From assembly GCF_026225065.1 (NCBI RefSeq), contig NZ_JAMFSB010000303.1, positions 1-44,871 on the forward strand: a stretch of DNA of 44,871 nt. Reading direction: 5' to 3'. Below are positions 1-9,596 of the stretch, piece after piece. The notes beneath the pieces were generated by a model. It ran no database searches and was not told the origin of the DNA. It worked only from the letters and a program-made list of their open reading frames with translations. How positions within the stretch are numbered: the stretch's first letter is position 1; each line of letters begins with the position of its first letter. This stretch comes from Paraburkholderia sp. GTDB taxonomy: Bacteria; Pseudomonadota; Gammaproteobacteria; Burkholderiales; Burkholderiaceae. A program made the translations under genes and the position numbers.

Positions 1-195
1 CAAACTGGTATGGCCTTCCAGCAGTGGCGCAATCACGTGAGGATGACAAGGGCTCTTGAAATGCACATGTCTGGCATGCGGGAACTCGACGTTGCACTTG
101 CAGTAGGGTATGCCACAGAAGGCTCCTATGCGCAGGCTTTCAAGAAGTTCTACGGCCATCCCCCAAGCTTCTTGAAACGCCGCGCGAAGGGCTAG
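1..195 (+). CDS. AraC-family transcriptional regulator, C-terminal fragment
   Basis: The reading frame is open from the first base, so this is the 3' end of a gene that starts upstream of the window. The visible residues form the second half of an AraC/XylS DNA-binding domain: a TGMAFQQWR segment that normally links the two helix-turn-helix units, then the second unit with the usual pattern VALAVGYATEGSYAQAFKKFYG followed by a short basic tail. In this family the C-terminal domain binds promoter DNA and an N-terminal domain, not visible here, senses the effector. The target and effector cannot be inferred. Nothing suggests a pseudogene; truncation is by the window edge. Confidence 0.8.
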   Translation, partial: QTGMAFQQWRNHVRMTRALEMHMSGMRELDVALAVGYATEGSYAQAFKKFYGHPPSFLKRRAKG

Positions 196-594
196 GTTTC
201 TGCAGGCTCGCGGCAAGAACCTCCCGTTGGTCTTCCCTCATGGGTAACACGTGAAGCGCAGCCCAAATCTCCGCCGCCGCGGCTCGGCCCGGTCACGGGG
301 ACATGCCGAATCCGGCGCTAGGCGCATTGCAAGCTGAAGCCTCGGTCATTCAAGGCCATATTTCCGCGGCTACAGCGAAGATGGCGGAAATGCTGTTGAC
401 GATGGACAATCCAGCGGGACGCTTATCGATGACCAAGCATGAGCGCATTTCGCGTCAGCTTCGGTTGCGTTCGTGTGCGGGGTGCCAGTGCATTGAACTT
501 GACCCTGTCGGCCTGCTCGAGATTCTCCGAGGGCCTAGGCGGTGTTGTTCTGCAAGTCAATACTGGACTTCTCTGGAAGCCAATGAGATCTCTT
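196..594. other. Intergenic region without a recognisable gene
   Basis: About 400 bases between the AraC-type gene and the 3' end of the tRNA. Open frames exist on both strands (303-695 plus, 423-704 minus), but their translations show no family signature and both run into the tRNA, so I do not call them. I see no clear terminator for the AraC-type gene and no mobile-element ends. Confidence 0.5.
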
Positions 595-682
595 TGGTGG
601 GCCGGGTGGGAGTCGAACCCACGGTGTCCTTTCGGAGGCGGATTATGAGTCCGCTGCCTGCAACCAGCACGGCGTCCGGCCC
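595..682 (-). tRNA. tRNA with anticodon CAU and a long variable arm (class II-like)
   Basis: The minus strand folds into a complete cloverleaf: acceptor stem GGGCCGG/CCGGCCC, a 3-bp D stem GCC/GGC with a 12-nt loop containing GG, anticodon stem GCGGA/TCCGC with loop CTCATAA (anticodon CAU), a 15-nt variable region that can form TCC-GAAA-GGA, T stem GTGGG/CCCAC with loop TTCGACT, discriminator A and an encoded CCA. Total length is 88 nt. The anticodon arm resembles elongator Met and the AUA-decoding Ile2 tRNA, but both are class I tRNAs with variable loops of about 5 nt. In my alignment position 8 is A and position 14 is U, the reverse of the usual U8-A14 pair. Met or Ile(lysidine) charging cannot be decided from sequence alone. 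It lies just downstream of rpoD, behind two terminator-like hairpins. Confidence 0.8.
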
Positions 683-702
683 TGAGATGATATGAAACCA
701 AC

Positions 703-731
703 AAAAAGACCCGGTCTAAACAGAGGCCGGG
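703..731 (-). terminator. Terminator-like hairpin directly upstream of the tRNA
   Basis: On the minus strand CCCGG (731-727) pairs with CCGGG (714-710), with a possible short inner extension, and is followed by TCTTTTT (709-703). It is the second hairpin after rpoD and ends about 20 nt before the tRNA 5' end. Confidence 0.5.
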
Positions 732-762
732 CCTATTCGCTGATTGGCCGACATACTACACG

Positions 763-814
763 AAAAAGGGGCTTCCGTGACCGCTTCGCGTGAGCAAAAC
801 GACCAGGAAGCCCC
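763..814 (-). terminator. Rho-independent terminator of the rpsU-yqeY-dnaG-rpoD operon
   Basis: A perfect 9-bp stem (GGGGCTTCC at 768-776 with GGAAGCCCC at 806-814) with a 29-nt loop is followed on the minus strand by five T residues (767-763). It starts 33 nt after the rpoD stop codon. Confidence 0.8.
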
Positions 815-846
815 TATATCCGCAGCAGTAGCCCGACGCTCCTCGA

Positions 847-3231
<2,385 letters not shown>

Positions 3232-3282
3232 TGCAATCGCCTTTCGCCTTTTGCCTGGAAAACAAACCGCTGAAAACCTTTT

Positions 3283-3291
3283 ATTGTAGCA
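3283..3291 (-). promoter_or_regulatory. Candidate internal promoter for rpoD (extended -10)
   Basis: In the dnaG-rpoD gap the minus strand reads TGCTACAAT, an extended -10 element (TGn plus TACAAT), about 50 nt before the rpoD start. No good -35 hexamer is visible at 17 nt. It would allow rpoD expression apart from dnaG, which is known in other macromolecular-synthesis operons; this instance is inferred. Confidence 0.4.
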
Positions 3292-3312
3292 CCTGGCCTC
3301 AGCCCACCCTTC

Positions 3313-5178
3313 TTACAGCCCGAGCTGACGCTTCATGTCAGCCCGTTTCTGATTCAGATCCGTCAGTTCAGCAAATTCCTCGGCGGTGTGCCTCGATTGC
3401 CGTGAAAGTTGCTCGAGCCGCTCACAATAGGCGTCATAGCGCATCTTCAGGATTGCGGCCTTCAGCTCCTCGCCGACAATCCGTTCCTGCTCGCGCCGTT
3501 CCTCGATGACGGCCGCATCCGTAGGGTCCTTCAGCAACAAATCCCGAACGTTTTCATCATAGTCCAGAATTTTGCGAAAGATTTCCTCGAAAGTCGGGGC
3601 GTTAGCGCCATTTCGCAAGAGATCGGACAGCAACTGGAACTCCGCCGCGTCGCCGAGCGCGCGGGCGTGCGTCGCCACTTCCTCAAAGAGCTCGCCGTGG
3701 CGCGTAATCGTCAGCAGCGCCTGCTCGGCCTCCTCGTCCAGCACCGCAACCGTCCGTGGATGCATCACGAGGTTACGGAGCGTTTTTTCCTCAATTCCGG
3801 TCACACTGCGCCGGTCCTTGCGGGCCGGCGCCCGGCGCGCGGCCACAGCAATCCGGGAATCGACCTCGCATAACGCGGCCACCTCGTCGAACGGCACGTC
3901 GAGCCGGTCGGCGAACATATGCATGATCTGCGCACGCAGCGCATTGGCCGGCAACGCCTGCAGCAGCGGCTTCGCGTCGAACAGCGCGCGCGCCCGGCCT
4001 TCCGGCTGGTCCAGCTCCTTGCCCGCCAGCACCTCGTTCAGCATGAACTGCGACAGCGGCATGGCCCGCTCCACCTGCTCGGCAAATCCCTCGGTGCCGA
4101 ACTCCCGCACGTAACTGTCCGGATCGTGCTCCGTAGGCAGGAACAGGAAGCGGATGGTCCGGTTGTCCGCCGCGTGCGGCAGGCAAGCGTCGAGCGCCCG
4201 GCGCGCCGCACGGCGGCCGGCTGAATCGCCGTCGAAGCTAAAAATGACTGTATCCGTCTGACGCAGTAATTTTTGCACATGAATCGGCGTACAGGCCGTG
4301 CCCAGCGTGGCGACCGCGTTCTGAAACCCTAATTGAGCCAGCGCGACCACATCCATGTACCCTTCGACCACCAGCACGTACTGCTGTTCACGAATAGCAA
4401 GACGCGCCTCGAACAGCCCGTACAACTCGCTGCCCTTGTTAAATAGAGGCGTTTCCGGCGAATTCAAATACTTGGGTTCACCGCCGTCCAGCACGCGGCC
4501 GCCGAAGCCAATCACCTGACCTTTGACGTTGCGGATCGGGAACATGATCCGCTCGCGAAAGCGGTCGTAGCGGCGGTTCTGACCCTGAGCGTCGGCCTTT
4601 TCGCTGACGATCACGAGACCCGACTCCACCAGCGCGTCGTCCCGATAGTTAGGAAACGCGATTTCCAGATTCTGCCAGCCGTCGGGCGCGTAACCCAACC
4701 CGAACCGCAGTGCGATCTCGCCCGTCAAGCCACGCTTTTTCAGGTACTCGATCGCGTTGGGCGCGCCGCGCAACTGCTTACGGTAAAAGTCGCAAGCCGT
4801 TTGCATCACATCGGACAGCGCCGTCGTCACAGCCTTCGAAACCGCCGGCGAATAACCGCCGCCTCCGCCGCCCTGATTCGCCGACGGCTCCTGCGGCACC
4901 GTCAGGCCGACCGATTGCGCCAGTTCGTTGACCGCTTCGGGAAACGTCAAGCCGGCGTGCTCCATCAGGAAGCCGATCGCTGTGCCATGCTCACCGCAAC
5001 CGAAGCAATGATAGAACTGCTTAGTCGGACTAACCGTAAAAGAAGGGCTCTTTTCGTTATGAAACGGACAAAGCCCCATGAAATTAGCGCCGCCCTTTTT
5101 CAATTGCACGTACTTGCCGACCACGTCGACGATATCGACGCGGTTCAGCAGATCCTGCAGGAACGAATGCGGAATCAC
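3313..5178 (-). CDS. dnaG: DNA primase
   Basis: Makes RNA primers for chromosomal replication in complex with the DnaB helicase. The 621-aa product has the N-terminal CHC2 zinc-binding domain with ligands C37, H40, C58 and C61 (CPFHNEKSPSF, then CFGCG), the central Toprim catalytic domain with VVEGYMDV and the metal-binding FSFDGDSAG, and a C-terminal helicase-interacting region of about 170 residues. The start is a GTG (MIPHSFLQDLL), chosen because the family N-terminus begins just there; an AAAGG lies somewhat far upstream. It sits between yqeY and rpoD in the macromolecular-synthesis operon. Confidence 0.96.
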   Translation of the reverse strand: MIPHSFLQDLLNRVDIVDVVGKYVQLKKGGANFMGLCPFHNEKSPSFTVSPTKQFYHCFGCGEHGTAIGFLMEHAGLTFPEAVNELAQSVGLTVPQEPSANQGGGGGGYSPAVSKAVTTALSDVMQTACDFYRKQLRGAPNAIEYLKKRGLTGEIALRFGLGYAPDGWQNLEIAFPNYRDDALVESGLVIVSEKADAQGQNRRYDRFRERIMFPIRNVKGQVIGFGGRVLDGGEPKYLNSPETPLFNKGSELYGLFEARLAIREQQYVLVVEGYMDVVALAQLGFQNAVATLGTACTPIHVQKLLRQTDTVIFSFDGDSAGRRAARRALDACLPHAADNRTIRFLFLPTEHDPDSYVREFGTEGFAEQVERAMPLSQFMLNEVLAGKELDQPEGRARALFDAKPLLQALPANALRAQIMHMFADRLDVPFDEVAALCEVDSRIAVAARRAPARKDRRSVTGIEEKTLRNLVMHPRTVAVLDEEAEQALLTITRHGELFEEVATHARALGDAAEFQLLSDLLRNGANAPTFEEIFRKILDYDENVRDLLLKDPTDAAVIEERREQERIVGEELKAAILKMRYDAYCERLEQLSRQSRHTAEEFAELTDLNQKRADMKRQLGL

Positions 5179-5208
5179 AGTGGGGGCGCTACCTTTAAAA
5201 CCTGAAGG

Positions 5209-5244
5209 CTGCGCGGCTAGCCCGTCCAGAAGCAGGCCGCGCAG
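5209..5244 (-). promoter_or_regulatory. Intercistronic hairpin between yqeY and dnaG
   Basis: CTGCGCGGC (5209-5217) is the perfect reverse complement of GCCGCGCAG (5236-5244), giving a 9-bp stem with an 18-nt loop and no T-tract. It lies in the 92-bp gap ahead of dnaG and could be an RNA processing or stability element; the role is inferred. Confidence 0.4.
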
Positions 5245-5270
5245 ACCGGGAAAACACCGGAGAAACCGAA

Positions 5271-5717
5271 TTACTTCGCAAGCGCAGCCTTGACCAGCCC
5301 GGACACGGCGGTCATATCGGCACGGCCCGCGAGCTTCGGCTTGAGGATGCCCATCACCTTGCCCATGTCCTGTGGGCCGGCAGCGCCAGTTTGCGTGACC
5401 GCAGCCTGCACTTCAGCGGCGATTTCCGCGTCCGACAGCTGCTCCGGCATGTAGGCGGCGAGGATGGTGAGTTCGGCGCTTTCCTTGTCGACCAGATCCG
5501 TGCGGCCGGCCGCGTCGAACTGGCTGATGGAGTCTTTGCGCTGCTTGATCATCTTGTCGATGACGGCAGTGATAGCAGCGTCGTCGAGCACGATGCGCTC
5601 GTCGACTTCACGCTGCTTGATCGCGGCGAGCAGCAGGCGGATGGTGCCGAGACGCTCGGTTTCGCGGGCCCGCATGGCGGCCTTCATGTCGTCGTTGATC
5701 CGATCCTTGAGACTCAT
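5271..5717 (-). CDS. GatB/YqeY domain protein
   Basis: A 148-aa protein of the YqeY family, related to the tail domain of the GatB subunit of the tRNA amidotransferase. It begins MSLKDRINDDMKAAMRARE, has the typical KQRKDSISQF segment and ends with the helical GKVMGILKPKLAGRADM region. The family is thought to bind tRNA, but its exact function is not established. It lies between rpsU and dnaG, a common insertion in this operon in many Proteobacteria and Gram-positives. The length is normal for the family. Confidence 0.92.
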   Translation of the reverse strand: MSLKDRINDDMKAAMRARETERLGTIRLLLAAIKQREVDERIVLDDAAITAVIDKMIKQRKDSISQFDAAGRTDLVDKESAELTILAAYMPEQLSDAEIAAEVQAAVTQTGAAGPQDMGKVMGILKPKLAGRADMTAVSGLVKAALAK

Positions 5718-5775
5718 TACTCACCTGAATGCGTTGGAATGTAAAAAGATCTGGCCATGCGCGGTACATCAACAC

Positions 5776-5808
5776 AAAAGCCCGCTTGGGACTGCTTCCT
5801 CAAGCGGG
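5776..5808 (-). terminator. Attenuator-type terminator after rpsU
   Basis: CCCGCTTG (5781-5788) and CAAGCGGG (5801-5808) form an 8-bp stem followed on the minus strand by CTTTTG. It is between rpsU and yqeY. In E. coli a partial terminator in the same place makes rpsU transcripts much more abundant than dnaG; the same role is inferred here. Confidence 0.7.
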
Positions 5809-5941
5809 TTGGTGCGAATTCGCGGAGTAGATGCGGCTTGACCAGGATGGCCCTCGCGGCCAGGTTGTCCAAACGGTGCTGCGTTTAGCGCCGCCACCGG
5901 TTGCGTGCCGACGCTCCGTAGAAACCGCAGCGGCGTCCGAA

Positions 5942-6154
5942 TCAGTAAAACTTCTTTGGCAGCATCTGGCTGTGCAGCCGCTTGAAGTGGCGCTTCACCG
6001 CCGATGCCTTCTTGCGTTTGCGCTCAGCCGTAGGCTTTTCGTAAAACTCGCGCGCTCGAAGTTCGGTCAGCAGGCCGTTCTTCTCGATCGTGCGTTTGAA
6101 GCGGCGCATCGCGACTTCAAAAGGCTCGTTTTCTTTTACGCGGATGATCGTCAT
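5942..6154 (-). CDS. rpsU: 30S ribosomal protein bS21
   Basis: A 70-aa, strongly basic small-subunit protein that binds near the 3' end of 16S rRNA and helps translation initiation. The sequence [19 protein letters not shown] and the basic [17 protein letters not shown] region are typical of bS21. It is the first gene of the rpsU-yqeY-dnaG-rpoD operon, so it links translation, replication and transcription genes in one transcript. A terminator-like hairpin follows it. Confidence 0.97.
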   Translation of the reverse strand: MTIIRVKENEPFEVAMRRFKRTIEKNGLLTELRAREFYEKPTAERKRKKASAVKRHFKRLHSQMLPKKFY

Positions 6155-6186
6155 TTTGCAATAACGGAACTTTGTAAAGGTTCAGG

Positions 6187-6192
6187 AGTATA
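6187..6192 (-). promoter_or_regulatory. Candidate promoter -10 of the rpsU operon
   Basis: The minus strand reads TGCTATACT, an extended -10 element, about 33 nt before the rpsU start. No strong -35 hexamer is seen at 16-18 nt. Confidence 0.5.
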
Positions 6193-6222
6193 GCAGACCT
6201 TTCTCACAAAGACACGTCCGCG

Positions 6223-7449
6223 TCAAGCCCCCTTTACGTACTCCGCGGCAGCCTGGCCCGCGGCCACGCCGGAAGCCCACGCCCACTGGAAATTGTAGCC
6301 GCCAAGCCAGCCCGTGACGTCGACCGCTTCGCCGATAAAGTAGAGGCCCGGCGCCCGGGCGCTCATCATGGTGGCCGACGACAGGTCGCGCGTATCGATC
6401 CCGCCACGCGTAACTTCGGCCTTCCGGTAGCCTTCGGTGCCGTTTGGGGTGAGCGTCCAGCGCGACAGTGCCTCGCCGATGCGGCGCAGCGTCTTGTCCG
6501 GCAGATCGGCGATGCGCGCGTCCGCGGGAATCTGGTGCGTTTCCAGCCAGACGTGGGCGAGCCGGGTGGGGACCCATTCCGCGAGCAGGTTGGCAATCTG
6601 GCGCTTGGTGCTGGTTTTTGCTTCCAGCAGCGCAGTGGCCGCGTCCCGCTCCGGCAGCAGATTGACGTGGATCGGCTCGCCCGGCTGCCAGTAGCTCGAA
6701 ATCTGCAACACGCCCGGGCCGGACAACCCGCGATGGGTCAACAGCAGGTCTTCGACGAACTCTGCGCCCGTTTTCTTGTTGCCCGTTGCTATCTGCACCT
6801 CCAGCGAAACGCCGGATAGCGCCGAAAACGGTTCCCAGTCGGCTGCCGCAAACGTCAGCGGCACGAGTGCCGGACGCGTGTCGATCAGCTTGTGGCCAAA
6901 CTGCTTGGCGAGCCGATAGGCAAAGTCCGTCGCGCCGATTTTGGGGATCGACAGACCGCCGGTTGCCATCACCAATGCACGAACGTGGATCGCGCCGGCA
7001 TGCGTGTCGAGGGTATAGCCCTCGGTCCCGTCGTGCCGCACCTGCTCCACGGCAAGTGGCCGGCGCCAGGCAATGCCGCCGGCGTCGCACTCGTTTTTCA
7101 GCACCTCGATAACCGCGTCACTCGACTGGTCGCAGAACAGCTGCCCTTTGTGCTTTTCGTGCCACGTCACGTGATGGCGCTTGAGTAGCGCCATGAAGTC
7201 ACGCGGCGTATAGCGCGCGAGCGCCGAACGGCAGAAATGCGGATTCGCCGACAGGTAGTTGGCCGGTCCCGCGTACAGATTCGTGAAGTTGCAGCGGCCG
7301 CCGCCGGAAATGCGGATTTTCTCCGCGAGGCGCGGCGCGTGGTCGATCAGCACGACACGGCGTCCGAGTTGCCCGGCCACCGCCGCGCACATCATGCCGG
7401 CCGCGCCCGCGCCGATGACCGCGATATCGAAGGATTCCATGGCGCGCAT
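6223..7449 (-). CDS. HI0933/BaiN-type FAD-dependent oxidoreductase
   Basis: A 408-aa flavoprotein. The N-terminus has a Rossmann FAD-binding motif ([13 protein letters not shown]) followed by [14 protein letters not shown], a hallmark of the HI0933-like family; the C-terminus has the second FAD contact ([22 protein letters not shown]). Members are annotated as aminoacetone oxidase-like, BaiN-like or simply flavoproteins, and the physiological substrate is generally unknown. It is divergent from tsaD and lies 68 bp downstream of rpsU in the opposite operon sense. Function beyond FAD-linked redox chemistry cannot be stated. Confidence 0.88.
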   Translation of the reverse strand: MRAMESFDIAVIGAGAAGMMCAAVAGQLGRRVVLIDHAPRLAEKIRISGGGRCNFTNLYAGPANYLSANPHFCRSALARYTPRDFMALLKRHHVTWHEKHKGQLFCDQSSDAVIEVLKNECDAGGIAWRRPLAVEQVRHDGTEGYTLDTHAGAIHVRALVMATGGLSIPKIGATDFAYRLAKQFGHKLIDTRPALVPLTFAAADWEPFSALSGVSLEVQIATGNKKTGAEFVEDLLLTHRGLSGPGVLQISSYWQPGEPIHVNLLPERDAATALLEAKTSTKRQIANLLAEWVPTRLAHVWLETHQIPADARIADLPDKTLRRIGEALSRWTLTPNGTEGYRKAEVTRGGIDTRDLSSATMMSARAPGLYFIGEAVDVTGWLGGYNFQWAWASGVAAGQAAAEYVKGA

Positions 7450-7475
7450 TGTACCTGCGGCCCCTGCCCTGCACT

Positions 7476-7483
7476 GCTATACT
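7476..7483 (+). promoter_or_regulatory. Candidate promoter -10 of tsaD
   Basis: TGCTATACT, an extended -10 element, lies 37 nt upstream of the tsaD start in the 70-bp divergent gap; the TATACT hexamer is at 7478-7483. No convincing -35 is present at normal spacing. Confidence 0.45.
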
Positions 7484-7519
7484 TTAAGGCTTGCTTTTTT
7501 ACTTTTCGGGCACCTGAAC

Positions 7520-8548
7520 ATGCTGGTTCTCGGCATCGAAAGCTCCTGCGACGAAACCGGACTCGCGCTCTACGACACGGAGCGCGGCCTGCTTGCGCAC
7601 GCGCTGCATTCGCAGATTGCGATGCATCGGGAGTACGGTGGCGTGGTGCCGGAACTCGCGTCGCGCGACCACATCCGGCGCGCGCTGCCGCTGCTCGAAG
7701 AAGTACTGGAGCGCGCCGGCACGGCGCGCGCCGAAATCGACGCGATTGCCTACACGCAAGGGCCCGGACTGGCTGGCGCGCTGCTCGTCGGCGCCAGCAT
7801 CGCCAATGCGCTCGCCATGGCGTGGGACAAGCCCACCATCGGCATCCATCACCTTGAAGGGCATTTGCTGTCACCGCTGCTGGTCGACGAGCCGCCGCCG
7901 TTTCCGTTCGTCGCCCTGCTGGTCTCCGGCGGTCACACGCAGTTGATGCGCGTGTCGGATGTCGGCGTCTACGAGACGCTCGGCGAGACACTCGACGACG
8001 CCGCCGGCGAAGCCTTCGACAAGACCGCCAAGCTGCTCGGACTCGGTTATCCGGGCGGACCGGAAGTCTCAAGGCTGGCGGAATTCGGCACGCCTGGAGC
8101 AGTCGTGCTGCCGCGCCCAATGCTGCATTCAGGCGACCTCGATTTCAGCTTCAGCGGCCTGAAGACCGCGGTGCTGACGCACGTGAAGAAGCTCGGTGGC
8201 GCGAATATCTGCGAACAGGCCAAGGCCGATCTGGCACGCGGCTTCGTCGATGCCGCGGTGGATGTGCTCGCCGCAAAGTCACTGGCCGCGCTCAAGAAGA
8301 CCGGGCTCAAGCGGCTGGTGGTCGCGGGTGGTGTAGGCGCGAACCGGCAGTTGCGCGAAGCGCTTTCGGCGGCTGCAAAGAAGCGTGGCTTCGACGTCCA
8401 TTACCCGGACCTGTCACTGTGCACCGACAACGGCGCGATGATTGCACTAGCCGGCGCACTGCGCCTGCAGCGCTGGCCGGCGCAATCGGGCAAGGACTAT
8501 GCATTCACGGTGAAACCGCGTTGGGACCTGACCTCGCTCGCGCGCTAA
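7520..8548 (+). CDS. tsaD: tRNA N6-adenosine threonylcarbamoyltransferase TsaD
   Basis: Catalytic subunit of the t6A37 tRNA modification system; with TsaB, TsaC and TsaE it adds threonylcarbamoyl to A37 of ANN-decoding tRNAs. The 342-aa product has the family start [14 protein letters not shown], the metal-binding HHLEGH, the ASKH-fold VSGGHTQL segment, [19 protein letters not shown], and the C-terminal [13 protein letters not shown] with SLCTDNGAM. The ATG at 7520 matches the family start; longer in-frame starts would cover the promoter region. It is divergent from the HI0933-type flavoprotein gene and convergent with folE2. Proximity to rpsU-dnaG-rpoD is a common arrangement. Confidence 0.97.
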   Translation: MLVLGIESSCDETGLALYDTERGLLAHALHSQIAMHREYGGVVPELASRDHIRRALPLLEEVLERAGTARAEIDAIAYTQGPGLAGALLVGASIANALAMAWDKPTIGIHHLEGHLLSPLLVDEPPPFPFVALLVSGGHTQLMRVSDVGVYETLGETLDDAAGEAFDKTAKLLGLGYPGGPEVSRLAEFGTPGAVVLPRPMLHSGDLDFSFSGLKTAVLTHVKKLGGANICEQAKADLARGFVDAAVDVLAAKSLAALKKTGLKRLVVAGGVGANRQLREALSAAAKKRGFDVHYPDLSLCTDNGAMIALAGALRLQRWPAQSGKDYAFTVKPRWDLTSLAR

Positions 8549-8591
8549 AAGAAGCATTGCCCGAGGGTGCATCAGATTGCAATTGAAAACG

Positions 8592-8616
8592 GCCGCTAAA
8601 GCGGCAGCTTAGCGGC
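8592..8616. terminator. Hairpin between convergent tsaD and folE2
   Basis: GCCGCTAA (8592-8599) and TTAGCGGC (8609-8616) form an 8-bp stem overlapping the folE2 stop codon. It lacks a T-tract, so intrinsic termination is uncertain. Confidence 0.35.
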
Positions 8617-9418
8617 TAGCCCGCTTGTCGTGTTCGATCACCGCATACGCGCTGTGGTTGTGGATCGATTCGAAGTTCTCAGCTTCGAGCACATAAGCCA
8701 CGATCCGCGTATCCGCATTCAGACGCTGCGCCACATCACGCACCAGGTCTTCGACGAACTTCGGATTCTCATACGCACGCTCGGTGACGAACTTCTCGTC
8801 CGGGCGCTTCAGCAAGCCCCACAGCTCGCACGACGCCTCTTCCTCGGCAATCCGAATCAAGTCTTCCACCGGCACGTCATCTGACAGCTCCGCGCTGATC
8901 GTCACATGCGAGCGCTGATTGTGCGCACCGTACTGCGAGATCTTCTTCGAGCATGGGCACAGACTCGTGACCGGCACCAGCACCTTCAGGAACACACGCG
9001 TAACACCGTTGCGGGTATCGCCCGTCAGCGTCACTTCGTAGTCCAGCAGACTTTGCACGCCCGACACCGGCGCCGTCTTGTTGACGAAGTACGGGAACGA
9101 CACTTCGATGCGGCCCGCTTCGGCCTCAAGCTTCTCGAGCATCGCAGCCAGCATCTTGCGGAACGTCGACGGCTCCAGCGGCGCCTTGTTCTCTTCTAGC
9201 AGCGCCACGAAACGCGACATGTGCGTGCCCTTCTGATCGGCCGGAAGGTGAACGTCGAGGTTCCATGTGCCGACCGTCGGCTGCACATCGCCGCCCTGTG
9301 CGCGCACCGTCAGAGGATGACGCACGGCCTTCACGCCGACCCGTTGAATCGGGATCTGCCGGGTGTCGACGGTGCTTTGCACGTCGGGCATCACAAAAGC
9401 GGGATTCATTTGATTCAT
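8609..9418 (-). CDS. folE2: GTP cyclohydrolase IB FolE2
   Basis: Converts GTP to 7,8-dihydroneopterin triphosphate, the first step of folate synthesis; type IB enzymes do not depend strictly on zinc. The 269-aa product shows the family core [21 protein letters not shown] with the metal-ligand cysteines and the [23 protein letters not shown] segment. The ATG at 9418 (MNQMNPAF) is preceded by GAGGAAAAGAAC, a good ribosome binding site; upstream in-frame starts would lie within the hairpin leader. It is the last gene behind xseB-ispA-dxs on the minus strand, separated from dxs by 178 bp holding two hairpins. Confidence 0.95.
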   Translation of the reverse strand: MNQMNPAFVMPDVQSTVDTRQIPIQRVGVKAVRHPLTVRAQGGDVQPTVGTWNLDVHLPADQKGTHMSRFVALLEENKAPLEPSTFRKMLAAMLEKLEAEAGRIEVSFPYFVNKTAPVSGVQSLLDYEVTLTGDTRNGVTRVFLKVLVPVTSLCPCSKKISQYGAHNQRSHVTISAELSDDVPVEDLIRIAEEEASCELWGLLKRPDEKFVTERAYENPKFVEDLVRDVAQRLNADTRIVAYVLEAENFESIHNHSAYAVIEHDKRASR

Positions 9419-9462
9419 GTTCTTTTCCTCAGCAGCCGAGCGGAACGACACACGCAATGGCG

Positions 9463-9508
9463 AACGCCGGCTGGTGCCGGCGTTGCATGATGGGCCCGAG
9501 GGCCCATC
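9463..9508 (-). promoter_or_regulatory. Tandem hairpins in the folE2 leader
   Basis: Two compact hairpins lie back to back between dxs and folE2. The upstream one pairs GATGGGCC (9489-9496) with GGCCCATC (9501-9508) around a 4-nt loop; the downstream one pairs AACGCCGGC (9463-9471) with GCCGGCGTT (9476-9484) around another 4-nt loop. Neither has a T-tract. They begin about 45 nt before the folE2 start and may control transcription, stability or translation of folE2. Confidence 0.5.
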
Positions 9509-9596
9509 GATTCAAGTTGGAGATTGCTATAGCCGCAATAGCGCCTGTACACCTCGGCGCCCGGCTCGGCCTTGCGACTCGCTCGCCGGCTCTCTC

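Noticed and set aside
595..682. tRNA as an integration site with an island next to it
   Set aside because: The AraC fragment is cut by the window edge, not by an insertion; no integrase or direct repeat of the tRNA 3' end was seen in the window.
303..695. 130-codon plus-strand frame between the AraC-type gene and rpoD
   Set aside because: It runs through the tRNA gene and its product has no recognisable composition or motif.
7259..7519. Longer N-terminus for TsaD
   Set aside because: The extra 87 residues do not belong to the family and cover the divergent promoter region; [14 protein letters not shown] is the family start.
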